Positions 35,427 through 47,707 of a DNA stretch of 64,000 bases are shown one piece after another. This DNA is from Desarmillaria ectypa. Taxonomy: Eukaryota > Basidiomycota > Agaricomycetes > Agaricales > Physalacriaceae. Each line of letters begins with the position of its first letter. The stretch's first letter is position 1. The stretch is taken from contig JAUDYN010000002.1 of assembly GCA_030407005.1 (NCBI GenBank), positions 3,038,001-3,102,000 of the forward strand. Direction: 5' to 3'. The position numbers were made by a program, and so were the translations under genes. The notes under the pieces are model-generated. The model saw only the letters and a program-made list of their open reading frames with translations. It was not told the origin of the DNA and ran no database searches.

Positions 35427-38400
35427 TCACCATCGCTTAACCATATCTTCGAGTTCCGAAACAACTTCAGACATGGTCGGGCGCTTCTCGTGTTCGTGGG
35501 CCCACATACGCTCGATGAGATCGACGATATCAGGGCACCACTGTTTTCGAAGACCGGATATTGAAGGACTGCGTTGAGTACGTCGTTAGGTAAAAGACTT
35601 GATAGAGCGATATCGTAAAACGTACCGTTGGCGCTTTGTTCCTACAATCTCGTAGATAGCATGTTCGTTCATGCCCTAAGTGATACAATTCAGTACAAGT
35701 GGACGACGTGCCGATGAAAGCGACGAGTACCTCCCAAGGGAACTTCTTGGTCGGCTGATGCCATTGGAGCATCTCCCAGTACACCATAGCACAAGAAAAG
35801 ACATCGACCTTATGGTTGTACTTGGGATGGGCATGCCACAGCTCTGGGGCCTGCCAGTTGACCGTGCCAACTAGGCTCCGAACCATGGATCGTGTAGATT
35901 GCTTGACCTTGGCTAGACCAAAGTCAGCGATTTTAGCAGTTCCTTTCGATGTGATGAGGATATTCGAGGATTTGCAGTCGCGATGAATGACAGAAGGCTT
36001 TCTGAGATGGAGATATTCTAGACCGCGAGCAATGTCTAACATCATAACCAACTAACGGACATGTTCAACGCCTTGGTTAAATATGAGAAAAACACAACAC
36101 TTACAACTTTATGTAAGGAGGGTGGGTGTACGTTACGAATGTAATCAAATAGATCACCGTTCGAACAAAGCTCGCTGATCATCATCACCGGAACTTCCTT
36201 GGTATTCTCGGGAACACTGACACCTAGCTGTTGATAATAATCAGCATATGGTACACAGTGGTATGATAGATCACGTACGAAACGAACAATGTTCGAATGG
36301 TCGAAGCCTCCAAGCAATTTCAATTCTTTGATATCCACTAGCACAAGGTCAGTACATAACAGAAAACCTAGTGCTAGCGACTTACTAGCAGTGAGCTGTC
36401 CTCGGAATTCCGATATAGCGATTCTCCTACCCTTGAACTTGCCTATGAAAACATCCTTGAACCCACCGCTGCCTATCTTCTCCAATTTCTGAAGCTTGTC
36501 GGGGGGTATCTCCCGATCCTCCAAGCCAAGTGTGCCAAGGTCCAACTCCAGCTCGGGCTCTTGGGATACTTGCGGAGTACGCGGTTCGTCGGTATGGATA
36601 TGTTCAGAGTGAAGGAGAATGGGCGAGGACACGGTGTCAGAACTGTTGAGCCTACGTCGCCGCCGTTTGACGGTTGACGGTGGGCGTACGGTACCAGAAG
36701 AGGACTTCGATGAGATCGCTTGCCTATCTCGCCATTGTAGAAGTGCCTCTGCGAGTTGAGGTTTAGTGCCTACAGGCTCTAAGTAGCGGACTTCACATAG
36801 GCGAACGAGGTCGTTTCGCCGAAGACGAACAAGGGTCTTTGTCGTAGCGACAGTAAGATCGACTAAGAAACGGGTTAGAACTTGTCATATAAAATGTGAT
36901 AACAAGAGGATTACCGTCATCCTCCTCATCGCCATCCTCTCCTTCCTCTTCCTCCTCTTCTTCGGTGTCACCTTCAGCATCTATATCAACATCTTCGTCA
37001 TCAACGTCCTGAGCCTCATTATCTTCTACCAGAGAATCAACATCCATGTCCTCTTCCTCCTCGCCTACAATCTTCCCATTGCGTAATCTTCGGGGCTCAA
37101 CGGCGATGGTGACTTCATCGTCGTCTTCACCTTCAGCATCCTCTTCTCCTTCCTCCTGAGCGCCCGATTCTTTATCAGCATCCTCTTCCACCTCATCTAC
37201 ATCCTCTTCTCCCTCAGCGTCATCCACGTCGTCTCCGTCACTAGCAGTACCCTCTCGTCCATGTCTAGAGCGAAGTCGACGCCGTAGAGGCGTTCTTCGC
37301 CCGCGAGATGGTGCAGGTGAAGGAGAGACAGTGGAAATAAATTCATCTACTTCCTCCGTCTCTGCATCATCGTCACTCACACTGATGTCTGGGACTGCCT
37401 TCTCCTCTTCATCATCTTCCTCCGCCTCATCTTCAGACTCTTTTAGACTCGTTATCCGTCCCTTCGCCTTGCGCATGGGAGTCACTCTCCGTGTATCCAG
37501 GGTTCCTGTATCTTTCTCACGTTCCCTTTCTTTGTCCTTGCTTCTCAACCGACGAGGACTAGGTTCAGGGTGGGCACTTAAGCGAGCTTCTAGTTCCTCT
37601 AGCTCAGTCAGATCGCTCTCTTCATCCAATGATGTCTTGGTGTGCTTTTGTGTGGCATGGGCATCGAATTCAACCTGTTTACCCTTCCCTTTGCTTGATC
37701 TTTGGCTGCGGACCGGCACTGGTATGGAAGCTGAAGCTTGCGATGCAGCTTCAGTGGAAACTTTGCGTGAGCGCAGACGAGTTACAGGAAGGGTCTGCAC
37801 AGATGAGGATGTGGACGCAAGCGGCGATGAACGACTCGAGGTAGCGCGCCTACTTAAGGCGTGTCAGAGAGACTGCAAAAAAGGGTTATGATTCTCACCG
37901 AGTCGGGTTACTTCCAGAAGATCCACCGCTACCTTTTCTAGAGTTCCTTCTGTACGAGTGCGATGCTGCAGCATTAACTGCGACATCCCCGTGGAACGTG
38001 CCCATGGACAAGCTTCTACCTTTGAGGGTTCTGCCTCGACTCTTTCTTAAGTCGTTTGTCGTAGCGCGACGACGAAGATTGCCGATGGCAACATAGGGTA
38101 GTCCCCGGGCACCGTCCTCTTCATTTTCAGGGGCGTTGCCGTCGTCAGATGAATAGTCGCTTGAATTGCCGTGCCCAGGAGGAGAGGATGGAGGTAACGA
38201 TGCGATGTCATCTCGAGTCGCAATGATGGCGTCGACAATGTCAGATTTGGTCAGTTGTTCTACATCTTCACATGGGCCAGTGAGGGAATATAGCCGCACT
38301 AGTTCGTCCTTGCGAAGGCGAAGTAGTTGGTTAGGTGGTGCAGAATTGATAAGGTGATCATCGGCTAGATAGGTTGAAATGAGCTTTAAGCCTTCTTGGG

Positions 38401-38971
38401 AAATGGGTACGGTACACATACTGGACTCCTCACTCTCGTCATCGACTTCAACATTCTGTTCCTCTTCGCCGCTTTCGGAATCTGAATTACGTGATGAGGA
38501 CCATGGAGCGGCACTGTCGATCTCCATAGAGCTAGTGTCGCTCTCGTCGCTGGTGAACTCCCTTTGACGCCCAGAGCTACTCTTGAGTCTCTTCAGCACC
38601 CCCGAGCCACGCGTCGGGCGACCGCCGTTTTGCGCGTTTTCATTGCTGCTCGCGACGCGTTTCCGTTTCGAACCAATGCAAGGTTCTGTTTGACTCCCGA
38701 CATGCATATCTGGAGCGCCCTTATGACTCGTGAATACACGAGAAGGGAGGCGGCGAAGGTTGGGCTGCAAAGGAACTAAAACAGGACGTGATTCTGTGGA
38801 TGATGTCGAGCCGCGAAGCGGTTTATGACCAATGGATGGGTCCAAATGCAAATGGTTGTTCCGCCTCCGAGAGCTGGGAGATGGTCGCAGAGGGTACTTT
38901 TTGCGCGCCAGAGGGGGTGAACTGACCGACGACGAGTTCACTGTCTGAGGCGAAGGACGACGGTGGGCCAT
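35427..38971 (-). CDS. Large nuclear-type TKL-like protein kinase with SAP-like and acidic regions
   Basis: Eight exons (38971-37899, 37849-36915, 36862-36386, 36337-36279, 36227-36105, 36051-35731, 35675-35626, 35568-35427) total 3180 nt and 1059 residues, all phases exact. Residues 1-210 are basic/Ser-rich with SKRKR at 101-105. Residues about 214-255 ([13 protein letters not shown] then [10 protein letters not shown]) and 680-718 ([13 protein letters not shown] then [11 protein letters not shown]) are SAP/HeH-like helix pairs. Residues about 440-665 are extremely Asp/Glu-rich, with KRRRRRL at 736-741. The kinase spans about 790-1059: GSGGFK (800-805), IAIS in place of VAIK (817-820), Glu833, HRDCKSSN (912-919), DFG (932-934), WQAPELW and a normal C-lobe. 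The N-terminal half and the kinase are one frame-continuous gene. The substrate is unknown. Confidence 0.85.
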
Positions 38972-39540
38972 AACAAGAGCCGACGACCATACAAAGCGAC
39001 GGCTTGAACTGGGTCAGCACACTCCGCTGGACTAAAATGGGAGAACGAAGGGCGAAATAGCGTGCAGAATGTCGTCCACAACAACGAGTCGGTGGCAGGC
39101 GAACAACATGCACAAACAGTGTTGTCCAAACACCACGTGACAATCGGGCGGGACCGTCGGCAATTCCATTCTCAGATTTCGAGGCGGTTCACGTACATCT
39201 ACAACCCGACACTGCACTGTCCTCAGGAGCACTGTTGAATCCCAAAGTTTTCCTTCCTTACTAGCGTGGTTTAGCACCACATGTAATTTCGCCTTCAGCA
39301 CAGTGTTCGTAAGCAATGCAGGAACGCTGCCCCGTGGGTAACAACAAATAGACCCGCAGTAACATACTGGGCGTACGCCGTAATTATCGAGCGAACGTAT
39401 TCAATAGCTCTCAGACGCCCGTAATTGTGCTTACTTGTATGAGCATCGTGCTCTTGAAAAACGGACAATGGACAAGGACTTGGAAAGATCGTAACTATAA
39501 CCTCTTGCTTCCCACAACACTTTTGCTACTTTGCGAACTT
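38972..39540. other. Upstream region of the kinase gene
   Basis: No convincing gene. A minus-strand open frame at 39032-39316 lacks an exon context and probably lies in the kinase leader or promoter. Confidence 0.45.
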
Positions 39541-39546
39541 AAAAAT

Positions 39547-40300
39547 GCCTGGACATTCACACTCTATCTTTACTTTCTTCTCATTGTCTTCCATGGCTCC
39601 CTACATGATCCTCAAGTTGCCTAAAGCCAACTTTTTCCAAAGTCCCTTGGCGACGTTGACACTGGAGAGTTGGTGTACAACATTATGACGGTGCATCACG
39701 CGGCAGATCAAGACGAGCTTATGGTTCTCTTGAAAAACCCCCGGGGAAAAACAATCTCGAAGATTTTCTGGGTGAAACTTGATCCCTCAATAGTATTCAA
39801 CTTCCAAAGGCTGTATAACGTATCGGCGGTTATCGACCAGGATGGCGTTCAAGACATAGAAGCAGCATCTGAGTGAGTAGCATTCACAGCTTTTCCAATG
39901 CGTTCACCCACCGTAGATTGTCAGAGACGTCTTGATTCCTATCCGTACTTGATTTGATACCGAGTACTTTTGGAACGTTGGGGTGGACACTCTGACGGTA
40001 AGCATCTTGTGTCCAATCATGGTACAGCGCCACAAAATGTTATTTACAGCTTTATGACATCGATTCAGAACGACGAAAAGACAGATCCACTTCCACCGCT
40101 CCTGCCGCCCGGATGCCCCCGAGAGGTTTGTCCCTGCAATAAGACCGTTAGGGTACCATTATTTAGATTGTCAATCCCACGATCTCGCCCACGACACGGA
40201 GATAATCTGTACGTGCTCAGCCGAGTATTCCTCTCGAATGGTCGAAATGCACTTACTACGGTGTCTAGTGACTTTTCTGCTCCTTGAAGTCTACCGCAGA
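39547..40300 (+). pseudogene. Fragmentary orphan gene of unknown family
   Basis: A protein-like segment reading SLGDVDTGELVYNIMTVHH through GKTISKIFWVKLDPSIVF (39640-39870) is followed after candidate splice sites by EYFWNVGVDTLT and LYDIDSERRKDRS (39962-40130). A plausible start (MPGHSHSIF at about 39547) is in a different frame, and the join between the second and third pieces passes stops. The layout resembles the small beta-sheet orphans (DUF6593-like) of mushrooms, but the match is too weak to assert. It may be a decayed copy or a gene whose introns I failed to place. Confidence 0.35.
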
Positions 40301-40876
40301 GGGGTTATCTGCCTCCCATGGTTGATATTCACCTTCAAGGACAAGGAGAGTATACATCTAAAGAATAAAGTGGACGCCTGGGGGTCTCATAACAAATGGC
40401 GCTGCTCATGAACTTTCTCGCGTCTCGTCATCTGCCATGTGTCTCTCAGCCTCGAGGAAACTGGCACGTATGTACCACCCACGTATCCGCGACCACGATA
40501 TTATGTGCAAACACGTTCTGGTAGCTTGGTTGTATTCCCTCGCTTTCATTTTGGAGCGAAGAATGAGTCAGTTCAGACTTGAACCTGGGCCGCCATACTG
40601 TACGTTAAATCCTGATGTAGCACTTGCCCTCAGGAACAATTTGTCAAAATACGCAGCCGAGCACTATCATTTATCGCGGTATTCAAGGAGTTGCATATGA
40701 CTGCAATTGAACGGGTCCATGAGGCTAACAGAGATAAGCAAGAAGTAGCATACCTATTGAAACAACTCTGATTCGATGGTAGATAAGTAAACATAGACCA
40801 GTCTTTTTGAGGAGAGAATAAGCGCACAGGACACAGAAAGCCCAGGCAATCATACCAAAATATATCGAATATCCAT
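40301..40876. other. Intergenic stretch
   Basis: Short frames only. One piece, ERVHEANRDKQEVAYLL near 40710, is helical but isolated. Nothing is assigned. Confidence 0.4.
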
Positions 40877-41554
40877 TTATTCGGTATATCTGTATCCAAC
40901 GCGGGAGCATGAAAGCCAGAACTCTTTTCCGCCCTCTTCACACCAACCCATTGGACCAAGATCGCATTCGGCACATGAGAGCAATTTAATCTTCTTGCCT
41001 GAAATGAGAAATAAGCAAAACGAATACTTGTGTAGGTTTGGACCGCTCACCGTTCGGAGAGAGCGGTACAGAATCAACAGCTTTCGAGAATCCGATATTA
41101 TCAAACTCCATCGGTGTCGGTCCAACGAGCCACCAAGAAGATTTTTCAGGAGCCTCTGGGATCGGGATCATCAACGGATGTAACTCCACATGACTGGGTT
41201 GCATCTATAAACTAGTCGGCAGTTTTCAAGGTTACAGAAGTCGATTCGACTGACCTGGACAGTATCCCGTTCTTCAAGACGAGCAACCCCTTCCCTCAGA
41301 ATGATACTGCGACATTCGTCCCTAGGGCATACAAGCTGGTATTTATTTGTCAATATATCTGGGTAATCGCCGATAGCGTAGTGCTTGTGCGAAACATCGG
41401 AGACGCCATTCTCGAACGTCGTAAACAACCTGAGTGGCGGCTTTGGCCGACTGGACCGACCTTGCAGGGCTTCCAATACACCTGGAGGAATTCCTTGGTT
41501 CGATTGCTCTGTAGACTCGACAGTCGGCTGTTCCGAAATCACTGGCTGAGACAT
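40877..41554 (-). CDS. DSS4: Mss4-like Rab GTPase chaperone/exchange factor
   Basis: Exons 41554-41255, 41204-41051 and 40998-40877 give 576 nt and 191 residues. Mss4/Dss4 proteins stabilise nucleotide-free secretory Rab GTPases. The zinc site is visible as CPRDEC with CAEC further on. The conserved core is IILREGVARL, SSWWLVGPTPMEFDNIGFSK and LSCAECDLGPMGWCEEGGKEFW followed by SCSRVGYRY, which ends the family fold. The first 75 residues are an unconserved extension. The frame remains open upstream of the ATG at 41554 without another ATG, so a slightly longer product cannot be excluded. CTF18 starts 118 bp away in the other direction. Confidence 0.9.
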
Positions 41555-41671
41555 AACAGATGCTAGCGATACTGGTGAAGGGTGCAATTCTGGCACCAAT
41601 TTGGCAATTGCTTCCGTTGACGGTGCTGTCAGTGTGACAAACGCGTGACAGGCGCGTCGTTTCCTTCTACC

Positions 41672-44600
41672 ATGGCGTCTGCGGCCTCCTTCGTACCCAA
41701 CGGCCTTCTGGGCTTATCCAACGCGGCAAATATTTCCACTGACGAAAGTGAGGCTCCAATTGCGGGACCCTCATCTCCACGAATTCCCGCTTTGACCGCG
41801 TTCGCCATATCAACGGTGGAAACGTCACTGCCAGCTACGGAGTCGAGTGCAGAAGGAGCACTACAAGTATTGTTTAATGGTATTGACACGTTAAATGACA
41901 TGGAGTCTTTTTTCGGCGTTGTTGGGACCGGTGTGTTATCATTACAGCCTATTTCTCCTTAGCTGTCTGATTACGTGTAGACGCAAGTACATCACCACAA
42001 TTAGAGCCACCAATGTTCCAGTCTAATGGACTTCTGTCTTCTACCAGCCATAACGACTTGCTATCTGGTGTGTTATAGTCTCTTTTCGCTTCTTTTTGCT
42101 CAAGAGTGCCAGATCCGTTCATCTCGAATGGACTTTTATCTGGCAGCTTGAACTCACAAGGTGCGACCTGTGTCTTGTATACTTTCAAAAAACCTCACAA
42201 CGCTGATAATTAAGACGAACTATCCGAAACTTCTGGCATTCCCCTCACGCTTTCGAAAAGCACAGCGCCTTTTCCTCGTTTCGACCAGTCCGCGTCAAAA
42301 ATCACTCTCAAGGCAAGAACATTTGACGGTAGAACAATCTTCATCAGGCGTAAACATAAACCTTCTCGAGACACGCGAGTAAGTGGCCAGATGTCTCGTC
42401 CTGTATGCCACTGACCACCGTTGGCAGAAATCAGCGGCTTTGTCCACCAAGGGAATGGGAAACTTGCTTGACGTGCCCATACACCGACTTCTCGACAATA
42501 TTTCCAGGGACAAGGCGATAGAACTCAGCGAGCGGTGAGTACACCGATCGGAACGGCTAGAACATCTCAATAAACCATCTCTCAAAGCCAACGACCCACA
42601 CACACGAGCCATGCAAGCGAGCACATGCTATGGGTAGACCGTTATCGACCTCAACGATTCACGGACCTCATGGGCAACGAACGCGTGGCCAGGGAGATAT
42701 TATCTTGGGTGAAGCAGTGGGATTGGTGTGTATTTGGAAAGAGCAAGGGAAAGAAGCGCGCGCGAGGTAGTGACGAGAATGTCGACTTTGAGGACGAGTA
42801 TCATCGTCCCAAAGAAAAGGTTAGCCGCACGCCTTCGCCTATAACTATTTTTGACGCGTGGTACAGATCCTGTTATTATCAGGTCCTCCAGGGTTAGGAA
42901 AGACTACAATGGCTCATGTCATTGCTCGTCAAGCCGGATATGAAGTCTTGGAAATTAATGCTAGGTACAGCAGCCTGACTAGCTCGCACACCCCCTTTCT
43001 TAGATCAAATGACTTTTAGTGACGCCCGTTCCGGACAAATTGTCGACGATCGAATACGACCTATTCTTGAATCCGGTTCCACTGTCGGCAGTTCAAGGCC
43101 TGTACTGGTCGTCATTGATGAGATTGACGGGGCCACGGGTGCAGGAGAGAATGTCAGGGTTTTTTTCTCTCTGTGCTCAGATCTATGTCTATCTAAAAGT
43201 TAACCCCAGACGTCGAGTTTCATCTACAAACTTATTCAATTGACTTTTGACAAACCACGGAGAAAAGGTGGGAAAGTCTACTCGTTACTGTTATATAACT
43301 AATCGTCTAGTTAGCGCGTGCAGGACAACAGCGGGATCCAAATGCCAAACGACCTATATTGCGCCCAATCATATGTATCTGCAATGATATCAATGCATCG
43401 TCACTTGCAAAACTGCGGCCGCATGCCTATCAGATTAGACTGCAAAAACCAGCAGATGTACACACAGTAAAGCGACTTCGACAGGTCTGTGAGCTTGAAG
43501 GGCTTCGAGCTGATACCCGAGCTCTTTCAGCGCTTGTAGGGATTGCCAGAGGCGACCTAAGAGGATGCATCAATACTCTTCAGGTTCGTGGACGGCCTTG
43601 CAGGAACAACGTCACTGACATCATCACAGTTCATCAAAGCCCGCAGGGAGGCTGTAACAGAGGATATCATTCGCAAAGCTACGGTTGGAATGAAGGAAGC
43701 AGAGATGTCAGTCATCTCTGTCCTGACTGATCTTTTTAGTCCCTTGTCGAAAAGACGTGTCAAAGAGCTCGGCATGGGAGATGAAGAAGAATCTCGTTAT
43801 GTTGGACGCCTGAGTTGTGTCGTTGACTCCTGTGGCAGGGATTCCAGTATTGCCATCGGTAAAGGTTTTCTGGTCATTTCACGAAGGATTGGACTGAGAT
43901 CGATATACAGGCTGCTTTTCTCACTACGCTAATCTTCGTCAGCATGATGCCGATTTCTCTCGGTATCAAAAGGCCAACGAGTGGCTGATGACTTTTGACT
44001 GTTTCTCCTCGGCGATGTACTCGGAGGGAGAGTTTGTGCTGAGCCAGTACATACCGTACACTCTCGTTCCGTTCTATCCCTTGTTTCAAGAACGAGGCGG
44101 TCCACGGGTGGAAAGAGATCAATCCGATTGGGAGGTGCGCCAATTATCAGGTGTTCGGATGGCCATATTCATATTAATCTGTGAACCAGAATGTGCAAAC
44201 CACCAAAGCCAACGAGGAAATCTACAAATCCTTAGGACGTAGTCTACACACGGCCAGCACTCGTCTCGGAGGAGATTTCCGCCATCTTGTTCACACTCCT
44301 ATTATGCAATTAGAATTTGCCCCTCTCTTAAACAGGATTATATCTCCTCCTTTGCGCCCAGTAAGTTTGCATCCCTGCCATCGCAAACTTAACTTACAAG
44401 CCACCGCCAGGTCAACTCTCAAGTCATAAAGCCTGAAGAGCGAGCACTACTATCGCGACTCGTTCGGATTATGACGAGGCTGGAACTGCGTTTTGTGCAA
44501 GAACGAGCAGAAGATGGCCAATTAACCTATCGACTAGACCCGTGAGCTAGTCCGCCTCTGCGACAGAAATATGTGTATTAATGCCGAACTCTACCTCCAC

Positions 44601-45193
44601 AAGGCCTATAGATGTTTTTGTCACCTACGATGGGAAACGTACAGCAGATATCACGGTCTCGCGTTATGCTGTTCGACATCTTGTTGCTCAAGAGGTTGGT
44701 CTAGGGCATGTCAATGCATTTTACCAGTATACTGATACCGTATAGGTCGATGCTGAATTGACCACTATGCAAACCGACATTGTTGAAAAAGGGAAGAAAG
44801 GCAAACATGCCAGCTTGTTCGACAAAACGTCAGTACTTGCCATTACCATTTTTTGAAGAGCTGCCAAGACATCGAATGCAGATCAAAGGCGCGGACAGAT
44901 GATCAGTCGTCTGATCCAAGTTCTGGTCGTCCCACGAAACGCATCAGAACGGAGGAAGTCGATATCGCCGACCGAGTATGTTATTTTGTGCTCAATCTAC
45001 GTATTACATTGTTTTAATCTACTTTTGCTAGCCGCCAACCGATTTCTTCGGACGACTGATTACCAGCTCCGCAAGTGGAGTTGGAGGCACGAATAATAAA
45101 ACAGTCGAGAAAAAGTTCCGTGTGGCATACAAGTTCGCCGAAGGCAATTCGGCGGCAGTTCGCAAACCTATCAAAGTTGGAGCATTCTTGTAA
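41672..45193 (+). CDS. CTF18: Chromosome transmission fidelity protein 18 (alternative clamp loader)
   Basis: Eighteen exons from 41672 to the stop at 45191-45193 sum to 2646 nt and 881 residues with consistent phases. Ctf18 heads the RFC-like complex that loads PCNA during replication and supports cohesion. Seen: the pre-AAA motif [32 protein letters not shown], Walker [10 protein letters not shown] (307-315), Walker B LVVIDEID (363-370), sensor-1 region [29 protein letters not shown], and the C-terminal Ctf18-specific tail [22 protein letters not shown] that docks Dcc1/Ctf8 and Pol epsilon. The second intron, at about 42068-42106, is only 39 nt and is the least certain; without it a stop interrupts the poorly conserved N-terminus. 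Confidence 0.93.
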
Positions 45194-45842
45194 CGGTGAG
45201 GCACTCTGGCGATGTGTGCATCAGGCGAATAGCCTGTCTTATGACAAGTATGTAAAATGTGTATTTACGCTGTATAGGATCTTTGCATGCGGTTGGTATG
45301 CTATAGGAAGGAATATTAGAATTACATATGTCAAGTGTGTTCTAATGACTCTGGGGTGCGATCATTCCTGATCCTTTTAAATGAAGATTCACCACCCGAA
45401 TTTGACCCATGTTCAAAGCCGCTGACCCACAATAAAGAGAGATTTACCAGTTCAAGTCAAAGGAAAATCCGACCTGTCGGTTCCAATTAGTGTCAGCTCT
45501 ACTCAATACGCATATCAAAGTACGCCATTTCCTGAGGACCAATACTCCCACTACGTCTTGGATGATAGTGTACTTGTTGCGACAGATAACAAATTCTTTT
45601 AAAAACGGGGAGCACCGTGATTCAAACTTAATTACGTTGTAGAGTTAGTGTCGAGTTAGCGCTTTCTTATTTATTTACTGAAGTCAGAGAAAACCGAGGC
45701 ATCGGCACGTATGTATGCCATATCATGGGGTTCCGACTCTGTTCACCAAATCAAGCAGTGCCAATTGCGTTTCTATGTCTACACGAGCGATATGATATGT
45801 TCCGATGTACGGCCTTCCTAGAAAACCTCGGTGTCTACTCTG
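45194..45842. other. Convergent 3' intergenic region
   Basis: About 650 bp between the CTF18 stop and the hydrolase stop. No motif-bearing frame or RNA gene is recognised. Confidence 0.5.
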
Positions 45843-47159
45843 CTATGATATGAAATCCGTGACGAGTTTCTTAAACTCCATCGGCCTGGACGGGAAAAGA
45901 TGAGCCTTTGCCAAAAAAGCCCGACATACAACTTACTGCTCAGCATGAACTAAAAGTAATGTTCATCAGTCAGGGAAGATTGCGGTGACGAGCCACATAA
46001 CGTACCCCAATGACCAGTGTCCAACGTTTCTAGCACCATGTTAGGGAAGAACGATTTGGCGATCGGGTTATTATGCCGATTGATGTAGCTTGTGTATACA
46101 TCAGGTTTATAAAGGCAGATTCATGCGTCTAGACTTACGCGCTCTTCGCTCCTTTAATAAACAAAGTCTTTCCGCCCCACCGCCGTTCTCCGCCTTCATA
46201 AGGGAACGACCCAATGTCTTGAATCGAATTCCCGAGGATGTTTATCGGGATTCGAAAGTGTGTATGCTTATGGGAAGTGTGGGGAGGGACCACAAGATTT
46301 GTGAGTAGGAACATAACGATACTTGGGTCCTATGCACATGTCAACCGGGAAAGCGATAGCGAAGCGCTGAAAAGGCAAACCTTCTCTGTTTCATGCAAAA
46401 TCTCGATGGCTTCCTTCCGCGTCTTCACCTTCATAGCCTCGATTCTCTTCATGACCTCAACATATGATTGGAATTCATCGGAGAGATTTCCTCTAGCGGG
46501 CGTTATGTCCACGGAAATAAGGTGAGAAAGCGTTGACGTTCCAAGGTTGGCATCTAATGCTACGGCGGCAGCAACTTTACCTCCCCTACAAGACATCAGA
46601 AATATTGACGCAAGATGGCATCAAGGCGTACATAGAGTGCCCCAGCAAGGATATGTTTGTTAAATGGTGTTTTGAAATGAAGTGGAGGACGTCCGAGGCC
46701 ATGGCTGAGTAGGTCATCGGTAAGGCATGCGGCGACGTTCCATGATTGCGAAGGTCCTGACAGATTTTACAGTTTTCTGAAAAGTAGGACATGGAAATGA
46801 ACGGACCAAGGCATACACAGGTCGATTCAGGTCACGCAGGAAAGCTTTGGTGAGAGATGTCCAGTTCCGTTTAGAACCGCTATTAAGGCATCAGGCGCTA
46901 ATCATAGCAATATATAACAAATCCCGTACAATAATCCATGAAGTATGACAAGCGCTCTGTCAGTCTTATTACCATCTGGTGGTATAAGCTCCGTATAGTG
47001 AAGCTCTACTGGAGTGGCAGTTACAGCTGTGTGGTGACGCTGAGGTCTTGCTGTAGAAAAAATAAATGATTGGGCCGGCATAAAAAAGCAAAGAAACTGA
47101 CCAGCTAGTTGCCGCAAGGACCTTTGGAAGGTGGTGTTGAAAAAGGAAGACCCCAGCAT
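45843..47159 (-). CDS. ABHD11-type alpha/beta hydrolase
   Basis: Nine exons (47159-47102, 47050-46930, 46879-46807, 46756-46632, 46585-46381, 46329-46139, 46088-46006, 45949-45937, 45885-45843) give 912 nt and 303 residues. Motifs in order: VILHGLFGSKRNW (oxyanion region), LDLRNHGTSPH, the nucleophile elbow GHSMGGKVA, HLISVDITPARG, and the catalytic histidine in DTGHWVHAEQP. These match the mitochondrial ABHD11/Imo32 family. The first 25 residues are basic and Ser/Phe-rich, which fits a mitochondrial leader. Exon 8 is 13 nt. The nucleophile elbow is split by an intron inside the Met codon. The exact substrate is unknown; family members act on lipids or protect lipoylated 2-oxoacid dehydrogenases. 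Confidence 0.92.
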
Positions 47160-47385
47160 GGACGTTCTAGGCCAACTCGGGCGTAGACTTGCGGAGTTAC
47201 CGATCGCGAAAATTCAAAGATATTTAAAGAATATCACTTCACGTTCAGAAACGCGAGACGACTGAAAGCAAACAGAAGAATGGCAGCCTGATACCGGTTG
47301 AATTTTAGAAAATGTGACTGGCAAGTACTACGGAGAAATATGTACATCCAACTCAAAACAAACTCGACAAGGCTTCCGACTTCAT

Positions 47386-47707
47386 TTAATTGGGGATGCA
47401 GACCAAGTTGCCACATGCGTTGGTCTCACAGGCTAATAACAGAAATTGCATGAATACAATGCAGTATACGGATGCAGGAGATGTCCACTTACTGCCCTGA
47501 GACTCGGCAAATGCACATGAATGTCCCACGCCATAGTCATTAGAACCGTTGCATGCATCGACTAGTAAGTATGGTAAAGGTGAGTATAAATCTCGTAATG
47601 TAGATTTCAAGCATACTGGGGTTGGCTGCGACGGCATTGGCTTCTCCTGCGGATAGGAACATGGCCGCTATGGCGATTATGGCAATAGAGGTGAATTTGA
47701 ACATCAT
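47386..47707 (-). CDS. Small secreted cysteine-containing protein, copy 1
   Basis: Exons 47707-47617, 47561-47493 and 47432-47386 give 207 nt and 68 residues. Residues 1-25 are a clear signal peptide (MMFKFTSIAIIAIAAMF, cleavage likely after AGEANA). The mature peptide of about 43 residues has five cysteines in the pattern C-x13-C-x8-C-x4-C-x4-C (DACNGSND, HSCAF, TCETNACGNLVC). It is paralogous to the plus-strand gene at 48919. The function is unknown; size and secretion suggest an effector-like or antimicrobial-like peptide, but no family match is claimed. Confidence 0.85.

Noticed and set aside
37331..37891. 186-codon plus-strand open frame inside the kinase gene
   Set aside because: It is the antisense shadow of the Asp/Glu/Ser-rich region of the minus-strand gene. 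Its composition is mostly Ser and Arg, and it has no start context.
41629..42188. Two minus-strand open frames that suggest an extra gene upstream of DSS4
   Set aside because: The plus strand here carries the first exons of CTF18 in consistent phase, so these are antisense frames.
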